This document shows, one piece after another, positions 23,214 to 33,403 of a stretch of DNA of 64,000 nt (position 1 is the stretch's first letter; each line of letters begins with the position of its first letter). The translations under genes and the position numbers were made by a program. The notes below the pieces were generated by a model. It had not been told where the DNA came from. It worked only from the letters and a program-made list of their open reading frames with translations, and made no database searches. The DNA is from Mallotus nudiflorus (lineage: Eukaryota; Streptophyta; Magnoliopsida; Malpighiales; Euphorbiaceae): contig CANTUR010000620.1 of assembly GCA_947683625.1 (NCBI GenBank), positions 809,500 to 873,499 on the forward strand, read 5' to 3'.

Positions 23214-23426
23214 AAAATCCAGAGCTATCCTTTCCCATTTCCACTCGGGAACAGGAAGAGGTTAAAGCTTCCCAGAAGGCTTCTGATGTTCAGCTTTCAC
23301 TTGCTGACACGTCAAACACTTAGCAACATAATCAGCAACATCCTTCTTCATTCCATCATCATCAAGTGTGAAATCAGTGAACTTCCCTGCTCTGACATTC
23401 TCTACAAGCCCTTCTAGAATAGGATC
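23214..23426 (-). pseudogene. Element B integrase zinc domain with internal deletion
   Basis: Alignment to A (13375-13620) shows that B lacks 150 bp between two CCATC repeats (in A at 13466 and 13616). This removes the H...H half of the H2C2 zinc finger and keeps CLTCQQVK. The deletion is in frame (50 codons). A stop lies near 23263. Confidence 0.75.
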
Positions 23427-24179
23427 TCAGCTCTGAGCTGCTTTAATCCTATCCCTTAGTACAGATCGTACCTTAAATTGAGCTAGCAGTCCACCTGACC
23501 TACTAATCTTCATCATCAGACCTTGATCCACCAACATATGCAATTCCTGGATCAATGGTCTCCTCTCAACACTGATGTGAGCAAGACTGCCTGAGGACTT
23601 CCTACTTAAGGCATCTGCTACCACATTAGCCTTGCCCGGATGGTATAATATCTCACAGTCATAATCTTTCAACAGTTCTAACCATCTCCTTTGCCTCAGA
23701 TTCAGATCTCTCTACTGAAAAATGTACTTAAGGCTCTTGTGATCAGTAAATATCTCACAAGTCACCCCGTATAGATAATGTCTCCAAATCTTCAAAGCAA
23801 AGATCACTGCAGCCATCTCTAGGTCATGTGTGGCATAGTTCTGCTCATGCTTCTTCAACTACCTTGAAGCATAGGTTATTACCCTTCCATTCTACATCAA
23901 CACATAACCAAGACCAATTTTAGAGGCATCACAATAAACTGTGAACTTGTCCACACTATTAGGCAAAGATAACACTGGTGCGATGGTCAATTTCTCCTTC
24001 AACAACTGAAAACTGTTCTCACAAGCTTCTGACCACTCGAATTTAACATTCTTCTGAGTCAAGCGAGTCATAGGGGCTGCAATTCTAGAAAAATCCTGCA
24101 TAAACCGCCTATAATACTCGGCTAAACCTAGAAAACTTTGAATCTCAGTAACAGAAGTCGGTCTAGGCCACTCATACAT
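23427..24179 (-). pseudogene. RNase H of element B (broken)
   Basis: The frame at 24179-23892 has EIQSFLGLAEYYRRFMQDFSR, the RT connection, and FTVYCDASKIGLGYVLM, with a stop at the end. After further stops the frame at 23672-23427 has DYDCEILYHPGKANVVADALSRKSS, the C-terminal RNase H and linker. The first Asp of RNase H (YCDAS) is present. Confidence 0.85.
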
Positions 24180-24203
24180 TGCTTCAATCTTCTGTGGATC
24201 AAC

Positions 24204-25055
24204 CTAGATACCTTCTTTAGACACCACGTGTCCAAGAAAAGAAACACTCTCCATCCAGAAATCACACTTCGAGAATTTAGCATAAAGCTGATGATCTCTC
24301 AGTGTCTGTAGTACAATCCTTAAATGATATACATGCTCCTCCATACTCCTAGAATAAACCAGTATATCATCGATGAAGACTACCACAAACTGATCCATAT
24401 ATGGTCTGAATACCCTGTTCATCAGGTCCATAAAAGCTGCTGGTGCATTAGTCAAACCAAAAGACATCACCAAAAACTCATAATGGCCATATCGCGTGCG
24501 GAATGCCGTCTTAGGTACATCGACTTCACAAATCCGCAGCTGATGATAACTCGACCTCAGGTCAATCTTAGAAAAGAACTGTGCACCCTATAGCTGATCA
24601 AATAAGTCATCTATCCTCGGGAGAGGATACTTGTTCTTCACTGTCACCTTGTTCAACTCTCTGTAGTCAATGCACAGTCTCAGGGTACCATCCTTCTTCT
24701 TCACAAACAGGATTGGTGCACCCCAAGGAGAAACACTGGGTCTGATGAAACCCTTATCCAACAACTCTTGCAACTGCTCCTTCAACTCTTTTAACTCTTC
24801 AGGAGCCATTATGTAGGGTGGCATAGATATAGGAGTAGTACCTAGAACCACATCTATACAGAACTCAATCTCTCTATGAGGTGGTAAACCTGGCAACTCC
24901 TCAGGAAAAACATCAGGAAACTCACAAGCAACAGGAACATCTGTGAGTGACAACTTCTCCACTGAAGTATCCCTGACCAATGCCAAATATCCCTGACAAC
25001 CTTTCCTCGTAATAGCAGAAATAAGATTCTGAGGTGCTGAACTCCTATCACCCAC
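24204..25055 (-). pseudogene. Reverse transcriptase of element B (broken)
   Basis: The frame at 25055-24588 has FPDVFPEELPGLPPHREIEF, the RT fingers GAPILFVKKKDGTLRLCIDY and KYPLPRIDDLFDQL. After a stop near 24587 the frame at 24473-24204 has FGLTNAPAAFMDLMNRVFRP and FVVVFIDDILVYSRS, so the catalytic FIDD is kept. The primer-grip and thumb follow up to a stop at about 24203. Confidence 0.9.
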
Positions 25056-25640
25056 AAACTTAAAATTCTGAAAGTCACCTCTTTATTCCTGCAATCTACC
25101 ATGGCATAGTGCTGAGATAACCAATCCATTCCCAGAATAACATCAAACTCCATCACATCCAACAGAATCAAATCAGCAGATAATTCTCTATCTCCCACGA
25201 GAATGGGAGAACCAGAAAGAACAATATCGGTGTCCAAAGAATCGCTCAGAGGAGTGGCAACAGATAAAGGAAAAGCCATCCTCGAAGCTTGCCAATAAGA
25301 CTTAGAAGCAAAAATGGGAGAAATAAATGAATGCGTGGCACCCGGATCAAACAAAACCCATGCATCCAGGTAACAAACAGAAACAATACCTGCCACAACT
25401 GCATTAGATGCCTGAGCATCCTGCTGAGTAAGGTGGAAGACTCTGGCCTATCCTCGACCTCCCTGTTGACTGGTAGAAGCCTGGCCAACACCTCTGGCAC
25501 CTCCTCTAGTACTTCTACCACGACCCTGCTGTGGAGCAAGCTGAGTGGAACTCTGATGCTGGGCTGGAGGTAACTGAAATGGCATAGGTGCAGCACTAGC
25601 AATCGACTGCTATGGAAATTGTGGAATCTGCAGTTGCTGA
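25056..25640 (-). pseudogene. Protease and linker of element B (broken)
   Basis: The frame starting at 25396 has AWVLFDPGATHSFISPIF, the retropepsin active site with Pro for Ser (the same change as in A), and VILGMDWLSQHYAMVDC. A frameshift near 25060 separates it from RT. Upstream is a Gln/Gly-rich linker like that in A. Confidence 0.8.
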
Positions 25641-26748
25641 TACCCTGAGTAAGGACACGATCTGGCAAAATGTCTTGCCTACCCGCATCTGAAGCATGTC
25701 AGTGGTGTCAGATAACACAATCCCTGATGGACTCTACCGTAGGTCTGGCAGACACTGGCAATTGATCCAGAACTACGACCACTGCTGCTGCTCGAAGCAC
25801 CTGACCTAAATTTGAATGATCTACGCTGACCTCCACGACCATGTCTACTGCTCTAATGCACTCACTACTGCTGCCTTTGACTCTGCTGAGTCGAACCTCT
25901 CTGCTGACTACTCGAACCAACATGAAAACTAAAGTACGGAGTAGCCTGCAATCCACTCGATTGAACTCCCAACTGGTAATAATCAGGCATCGCTCCCTGC
26001 CTAACTAGCCTCAGCTCAATCTCCTTGGCCAACTCAATCACAGACTCCAGAGTAAGGCCTGTTGTAGGCATACCAGCAAATGCTGAACCCAATCCAGTGA
26101 CATATGTAGTGACTGCGAAATACTGGTCTCGCATCAGATCCTCTGCATATCTACCCAGCCGAAGAAACTCTTGGGTATACTCCTCTACTGATTGATCTCC
26201 ATGAGAAATATTGGTCAACCGGAGATGATAGCTCATACGAAGAGGCTCTAGACAGAATCTCCTCATAAATCGCTCTCAAAACTGAGCTCAGGTCATCGTC
26301 ATCATATAGGGCTGGATCATCTGAATAAACTAGTCTAGAGCTGGTCCCTCAACAGATAACTCGACGATCATGATCCACTGGTACTCGTATGAGCAGTCCA
26401 TGTACGAGTCTCAATCGTGTACAGGAAGTCTAGCGGATCAGAAGTCCCATCCAACGTAATCCTACCAACTCGGGCATAGAACAAAGCTGCCTCAGGGTCA
26501 GACGTACCCTGCTGATAGGCAGGCTGAATAGGCTAAACAATTGGACGTACATGAACATCAAATTCAGGCTCTACAGGCTCCTCGTCCTGTAACTCTCTCT
26601 GCCTACGGCAACCTGCCGCTCCTCGAGGTCTACCTCTGCCATGACCTCTACGTCTAACTGGCTGCTCAGGAGGTAAAACCTCATCCTGAAAAGACTCATC
26701 ATCCTTGGCCTCAACGACCGGTGGAGCAACACGCGCTCGCCTCCTCAT
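25641..26748 (-). pseudogene. Gag of element B (broken)
   Basis: Starts MRRRARVAPPVVEAKDD at 26748, as in A. The core piece at 26266-25865 has MRRFCLEPLRMSYHLRL, YTQEFLRLGRYAEDLMRDQYF and ELAKEIELRLVRQGAMPDYYQ. The knuckle near 25670-25710 reads CFRC-stop-ARHFARSC, a CCHC box broken by one stop. Other stops lie near 26535 and 26270. Confidence 0.85.
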
Positions 26749-26930
26749 TATGAAAAGACAAACGGAAAGATTCAGACAAAACAGACAATGGAGGGTTAAC
26801 GCAGAAAACTAAAGCAAGAAATACTTATCAAGACATACTCGAACCTAATTCACTGCAGTAGTTACCAAAAGAAAACACAACTTTAAAAACTAGGGCCACG
26901 ACTCACAAAACTAAGCCCTGACACAGAACT

Positions 26931-26944
26931 CCACTTTGATACCA
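26931..26944 (-). other. Primer-binding site of element B
   Basis: On the minus strand TGGTATCAAAGTGG, four bases from the LTR end, fitting initiator tRNA-Met with one change from A. Confidence 0.85.
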
Positions 26945-26948
26945 ACTT

Positions 26949-29900
26949 TGTCACGACCCAAAACAGTGGCCATGACCGGCGCTAGGGAACCGGAATTCTT
27001 TCGAATCTGGAACCCGTAGCAAGCCTAAAAAAATAAATAAAACATGCAATAAAAATAAAAAAAAACACAATTAAATAAAATATTATGCAGCGGAATAAAA
27101 TCATAAATATCAGAATGATGATTCCATCAAACGAAATTAAATCAAATACTCATCTCATATATAAATAAATCCTTTAATATAAGTTTCAGTTTAAATTCTT
27201 AAAATACATAGCTCACACAAATATAATACATAAAACCCATAATTTATCCACAACTACTGCAGTGTCTAGATTATAAAATAAAACTCAAGACTCAGATAAG
27301 CAGTTTACATAAAGAAGCCGGGGCGGAAGAAATCCGGCGTACAGGCCTGCTACTGAGGTCTGAGGAAGAAGACTCTCCTGAAAAATGGTCAACAGAGGGG
27401 AGTCAGACCTCACTAAGTGAATTACTATAATATATATACATGCATACTAAATGACAATGCACAGTCAATAGTATATATAATTATATATACAGGCAAATAA
27501 ACACAGATGCAATAAAATCATTTTTATATATTTTTTCTGAAAACCACTGGTTATGAAGGGTCAAATAGAACCCTAGAAATTCGCAACCTCAAAACAGTGT
27601 TAGACAACACTCTAGCCACACAGGCTCACTTATTACAAAATATTCACTTATTTCATTTAGACAGTAGACTAGCCTCGAGACACTAAGTCAACTGAGCTCC
27701 AGGAGTCTGACTGTCAGTGTGATTGGCCCCGAGACACTTGGTCAATCGTGCTCCAGCAATCACACTCCCAAATCACATCACACATCAGATAAATCAATTC
27801 CAATCAATATCCTCAAACTGGTTAGTAATATAGCCTAAATACTATCGACGTACAGGTACGTACTCGGTCCTAGTACTGCCCACTAGGTAGCACGTTCTAT
27901 TGATATCCTTCATTGAAATATAAAGCATACATTCATAAAAGTAAATAATGCATGAATTTAAATATAATAGCAACAATAACCATATATATACTAGAAATAT
28001 ACCAAAAGTAAACCAGGTGTATTTCGAGTGTATATACGTCAAAGAAATCCAATATAATTACAAAATAAGCTAGAAATATATTTCAAAAACATTTTAAGCA
28101 TAATTCATTAATAAGACATGCATATAGTTTAAAATATACAGAAAATAAACCAAAAATAAACTAAAAATAAACTTAAGTAATATTTAAACCATTTATGCAT
28201 ATTTATCAAAATAAAACATATATTTCTAAAATCATGCACCCTAGAGCACATATATATATAATAGTAACTCACACTTAGTGCGCTTCTCGAGATGGATTCG
28301 ACGGGCCTGGTCCATTAGGCCTCGGTCTCGGCGCAACTAAACAAACAATAAATAACGGACATCAGAATAAACCTAACAGAAAATCCTAAAAACTCAATCT
28401 AGAATATTGGACACAGAATCAGAATTAGGGTTCGACCAGACATCATGTTTTACGAGAATTTTACCAAAAATTTGGTAGAACCTCCCCTGTAAAACGGACA
28501 TCTCTCTACTCAAAGAGTAGAGCCGGCCCTGCAAAGAAACACACTTCAAACAACAAACACAGAAACATATCCACAACCCCTCGGTCGGACTCCAAACTAC
28601 AGTTTACCGATCGGGGTCCACAATCACAGAATAATTATGGAAATACCAAAAATGCCCTTGTATCACAGAAATACATTTAATAAGTAGAAATTACGTAATT
28701 AACCCTAAAACACATTAAAAACCAATAAAAACTCATTTATTTAGAAAATTCGTATATTATATATATAATTCAAAATAATTCACGAAAAATAGTTTTAATT
28801 AATTAAAAATACTAAATAATTTGTAGAAATAATTATTATAACTTAAATAACTATTAAAACCAATTTAATTACATTTTTAGTCAATTTATGGTAAAATTAC
28901 CAAAATACCCCTATATATATAAATATACTAAAATTACTCCAAAAATTCACCAAAATTAATTTTCTCAACATATTTATCAATAATATCAATAATTAAACTC
29001 AATTAACTAATTAATCTCAATTAAAAACACAATTAACCTAATTTTCCAAAATTACATAAACCTAAATAAATTCAAAATAAATACATAGAAATTCATAACA
29101 ATTCCAAATAAATTTCTATAATTCATTTCAACACCTATATTTATCATAAAACACAATTTCATAATTTATTTAATTAATTTTTGAAAATTAGAAATTAATA
29201 TTAAAATATTCAAAAATACCCAAAAATCAAGAACCCTAAAATAGCTGAATTACCAAAATCGAAACCTAAGCAAATCGAGACCATTTCAAGTGAAACAAAG
29301 CTTGGAATCACACTCATCGAAGCTCAAGGAGAAGAAAGAGACCGGCGGTGTCAAAAATGGTGGCCAAAATCGTTGTGAACGACAGTGAGAAAGAATTCGG
29401 CTTCTTCGGCCAAAATGAGCTTCCCGATGCCAGAAAGGGGCTCTACAGGCGGCGGAACGGCTGGAGGGAGGTGGCACGCCGGGAGGCACACCAACGGTGA
29501 GAAAACGGGATGACAATGGCCGGATCGGTGATGGGAGTGATCGGGAATGAGGGAGGAGGGTGGATGGCAGTTTTGTAAATAATTCAAACTTTATTTTTTG
29601 TTTTAATATTAAATGTATATGTATATATATATATATACTTTACACTATATATTAAAATAATATAAAATCACACACATTAAATATACACCACACACGTATA
29701 ATTTAATATTTTTAATAATTTATACACTAAAAATAATTAAATAATATTAAAATTAATTAATAAATAATAAAATATTACGGTAATTAATTAAACCCTAATT
29801 AAATAATTAAGTACACATATATACGTTATTTAGTATTTTAAAATATATATGAACTCATGCAAATCCGGAAATCTATTTAATATAATTAATAATAAATAAT

Positions 29901-30090
29901 TTACGTGAAAATTTTCCCAAAAATAGTATTCTCGGGAAAATTTTACGTAAAGCACTTAAAATAATATACAATAATTAAAATAAGTTTTAAATACATATCA
30001 ACTCGTAAAAATATCATAATTATATACAAAATTATTAACATTGCATATCCCGATACAGTATTAAAATATTTAAAAACACGGGATATTACA
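26949..30090 (-). repeat. Right (5') LTR of element B
   Basis: TGTCACGACCC...GGGATATTACA, 3142 bp, uninterrupted. It has all conserved LTR motifs on the minus strand: twin hairpins 27660-27775, CCTAGTG hairpin near 27870-27890, a donor near 28270, hairpins 28444-28520 and GC-rich leader 29330-29570. It lacks about 30 bases present in the left copy near 28955. Confidence 0.9.
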
Positions 30091-30095
30091 CTTTT

Positions 30096-30197
30096 GAGAT
30101 TTCAAACTTCAAGTGTTGAAGACATATTTATAACATTTTCATCATTGGAGTCATTTATTGCATCCAAACTTCATCATCTCGAAATTGGGTGTTTACA
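30096..30197 (-). repeat. Element C left (3') LTR, inner end
   Basis: After the TSD CTTTT the sequence continues GAGATTTCAAACTTC and ends GGTGTTTACA. The same text occurs at the right end of C (37476-37575). Confidence 0.85.
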
Positions 30198-30212
30198 GTT
30201 GCCCCTCTTTAT
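30198..30212 (-). other. Polypurine tract of element C
   Basis: On the minus strand AATAAAGAGGGGCAAC directly before TGTAAACACCC. It fixes the orientation of C and shows that the left LTR is the 3' LTR. Confidence 0.75.
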
Positions 30213-30418
30213 TGCTGTTTGGTTGACAAATTATGGCAAAGCAAATAAACACACAATTTCTTAGGAGAAAAAGTTTAGATGCTTACCTGTGCTCCTTGAG
30301 GCTTTTGCCTGTAAGCGATCATCGGTTCACAATAAATTCTTATGTTGTCGTACAACACTAGGCATAATCCTAAAATATATAAGGAAACACTATACTAGGA
30401 CTATAGCATTGATTTGAA

Positions 30419-30752
30419 AGGATACATCATACTCGGTCATATGATGTTGACTATACTTAGTCATATAGTACATACTGAAAGGATACATCATACTCCGTCG
30501 TATGATGTTGACTATACTCGGTCATATAGTCTAGATTGAAGAGGTATATTGTACTCAATCATACAATGTCGACTATACTCAATTGTATAGTTTGGATTGA
30601 AAGGACACATTGTACTCAGTCTTACAATGTCAACTATACTTGGTTGTATAGTCTGGATTAAAAGGACACATCACACTCAGTCATATAATGTCGACTGTAC
30701 TCATTCGTATAGTCTGGATTGGAAGGAGGTACATTGTACTCAGTCGTACAGT
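30419..30752. repeat. Tandem array of 61-bp double-hairpin units
   Basis: Units start near 30419, 30479, 30541, 30602, 30663 and 30725 (the last is half a unit). Each has two palindromes with a shared CTCRGTC-like centre. One has arms CATCATA/TATGATG or CATTGTA/TACAATG, and the other GACTATA/TATAGTC. The two forms of the first arm pair differ by matched changes on both sides. Confidence 0.85.
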
Positions 30753-30774
30753 GTTTCTTTTATTATTCTTTAAT

Positions 30775-31790
30775 GTAGGCTATATGTTGCTATAATCTAT
30801 AATTATTGGCAAGTTTTGAATAGCTACAACCTTTTCGTTGCTTACCTTTGATGCTATAGTCCGTAACTACTCACAAATTTTGATTTTATTGTGATCCTTT
30901 CATTGCTTATCACTGATTTTTATCAGTTGTAACCTTTTATTGCTTACTGGCTTTAATTGGCTATAACCTTTTTGTTGCTTACCTTTTGATTTTGCAATTT
31001 GTAATTGCTCAAGGCTTTTGATCAGCTGTAATCTCTTCTTTGCTCACTGATGATTTCAATCAACTGTAAGCCTTCATTGCTCGCTCTTAATGCTATAGTC
31101 CATAATTTCTCAAAATTAGCTACAACCCTTTCATTGCTCACCGATGATGTTGTAATCCATAATTGCTTGTGAATAACTGCAACCCTTTCATTGCTCACCA
31201 ATTATGTTGCAATCCATAATTGCTCACGATTAGCTGCAACCCTTCCATTGCTTGCATTTGATAATGCTACAATCCATAATTTCTCGCAATTAGTTTTAAC
31301 CCTTCCATTGCTCACCGATGATGCTGCAATCCATAATTACTTATGATTAGCTGCAATCTATAATTACTTACAATTAGCTGCAACCCTTTAATTACTCACT
31401 GATGATGCTATAATCCATAATTGCTTGGGATTTGCTGTAACCCTTTCGCTGCTTGCTTTTATAATGATACAATCCATAACTGCTCGCAATTAGCTACAAA
31501 CCTTCTTTTGCTTATTGATGATGCTACAATCCATAATTGCTCATGATTAGCTATAATCCATAATTGTTCGCGATTAGCTACAATCCATAATTGCTCACGA
31601 TTGGTTGTAACCCTTTCATTGCTCACTTTATAATGCTACAATCCATAACTACTCACAATTAGCTGTAACCCTTCCATTGCTCGCTAATGATGCTGCAATC
31701 CATAATTGCTTGTAAATTGACTGCAATCCTTTCATTTCTCACCTTTGATAATGCTACAGTCCATAACTGCTCATAATTTTTATCTTTGGT
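30775..31790. repeat. Imperfect tandem repeats of about 60 bp
   Basis: Repeated text such as CAATCCATAATTGCTC, GATTAGCTGCAACCC and TTCCATTGCTCAC. The ATCCATAA core recurs near 31150, 31212, 31272, 31329, 31474, 31538, 31638, 31698 and 31758 with diverged units before. The spacing is mostly 57-65 bp. Confidence 0.8.
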
Positions 31791-32319
31791 TGTTTGAGTC
31801 GGATGCTTTGAATTCTTTATGATGACTTATTAGAATTTTTGCTAACTGACTTTGAATTTTACTATGTTAACTTATTAGAATTTCTCTGCTGACTAATTTC
31901 AATTTTATTGTTTTAGCTAACTTTATAAGTTGGATGCACTTCCTTCTAGATTTGCAATTCCTGCAAACTTATTGAAATAAGTTTCAATCATGATGAATGT
32001 ACAAAAGTACATTATAATGTTGAAAATTCATCACTTTTTCATGAGATAGTGTGCACTCAATGAATCTCACTATTTTTTATTTTCATGATTGTCATTTATT
32101 TGCCATTTGCAAATGTTAGAAGTATCGTTAACCATCTTATGTTAAGAGCATATCTTTTACCAAGTTAAGAGCATATATTTTACTAAGTGAAGAGCTTAAT
32201 TCCACACCTAATTTCAAAGAGAATTTTCTAAACAAAGCCCATGGAATTTGAGTATAAATATATTAAATTTTGAGTATTAAAATAGCCTTTGAATTATTTT
32301 TATGCTTTTCTTCCTTATC

Positions 32320-32665
32320 TGAGTATTCCCCGCCTTTCTCATATTACTCAGTGTGAATACCATTAGGAAGGTACTTTGGATACTCATACTCTTACAAAGC
32401 ATTGTAATGAAAAGAGCAAATTTTGACTTGGGTCCTCTTTTAGTATTCTCCCAGCTTTCTTATATTACTCAGCGTAGACATCGCCAGAGGTTTACATTGG
32501 TACTCATACTCATTTCTGTGCATTGGAGTAAATTATGTTTGCTCTTATTTTAATTCTCCTCTTAGTGTTCCCCTGCCTTTCTTGTATTACTCATCATGGA
32601 TACTGTCAAGGGATTTTGTACTCATACTCATTTATGAGCATTGAAGTAGATTATATGCACATTTA
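32320..32665. repeat. Three units of about 120 bp
   Basis: Each unit has GTATTC...CCTTTCT.ATATTACTCA, then TACTCATACTC, then a GCATTG.A.TA segment with GAAAAGAGC or similar. A fourth, diverged unit sits in the Athila-like element at 62075-62205. Confidence 0.75.
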
Positions 32666-33273
32666 TTATATAAAAGACTAAAATGATACTTTAAAATTCA
32701 AGCAATTAATATTGTATGTTCACAGATTTTGTTTTTGCATATTCTTCTCCTTGTTTGGGTGCAAAGCAAGCATTAGATTGATTAGAGTTTATAAACTCTC
32801 AACATAAGGTTGTTAACTAATCATCTAAATTCTACAAGGTTTATAAAAGAAAGACACTATGATCAAATGTTATGAGATAGGCTTTTTGCATATAATCTCA
32901 TGAAATGGATGAATTTACTTTCAATTTATGGATTTTATTATTATTGAGATTGTACTTTTAATTCAAAATCTAAGGAAATAAGGTTTTATTATTTCCCTTT
33001 ATTATTTTAATGAGTGTTTGGCAAGTTGTTTGTCACGTAAGGTGATACTCTTATTAACGATTAGTATTTTGCAATCTTGCTTGATCTTACTGATGTATCG
33101 ATTCCTTCCCCTTATTTATTCTCTTTTGTTTTTCTCTGCACAAAATACCATAAGTTAGTATAGGCTATTTGAAAGCGAAGAGATTTTATCAAAATGCAAT
33201 GTTATTCTTTTGCATTCTTCCTTTTTTATTATGGTGATGATGTCTTTGATCACAAAGGTCATAATACTCCACC

Positions 33274-33403
33274 ATTGAAATTTAATAAAATCAAAATAAT
33301 AAAATAAAATAAAAATAAAAGAATGAAGGAAAGAAGATAATGATTATGGATGCATTATGAATTGCCCCTTAGACTAGTATAAATCATTGTTGTTTTTTAA
33401 GTA
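33274..33403 (-). repeat. Element C right (5') LTR, inner remnant
   Basis: Begins to match the left LTR at 7048 (attgaaatttaataaaat). The 1393 bp present in the left LTR before that point are missing here. It is cut by solo LTR D and resumes at 36970. Confidence 0.75.

Larger units (their letters stand above)
7701..30090 (-). mobile_element. Ty3/gypsy chromovirus B
   Basis: Minus-strand element with LTR ends TGTCACGACCC and GGGATATTACA and a perfect 5-bp target duplication CTTTT. The left LTR is 7701-8453 plus 19596-22121, split by element A. The internal region is 22122-26948 and the right LTR is 26949-30090. Gag, protease, RT, RNase H, integrase and chromodomain follow in Ty3/gypsy order. 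The chromodomain and wording such as FPDVFPEELPGLPPHREI and DQFVVVFIDDILVYS place it among plant chromoviruses, probably the Tekay/Del lineage. All frames are interrupted by several stops or shifts. Confidence 0.9.
30213..33273 (-). other. Internal region of element C, no protein seen
   Basis: No gag or pol motif on either strand. It holds three repeat families: palindromic units at 30419-30752, units of about 60 bp at 30775-31790, and three units of about 120 bp at 32320-32665. The rest (31790-32320, 32665-33273) is plain AT-rich sequence with no feature I can name. A PBS is missing because the inner part of the 5' LTR is absent. Confidence 0.6.

Noticed and set aside
30419..31790. CRISPR array
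   Set aside because: The tandem units are contiguous and diverged, without unique spacers, and the genome is a plant one.
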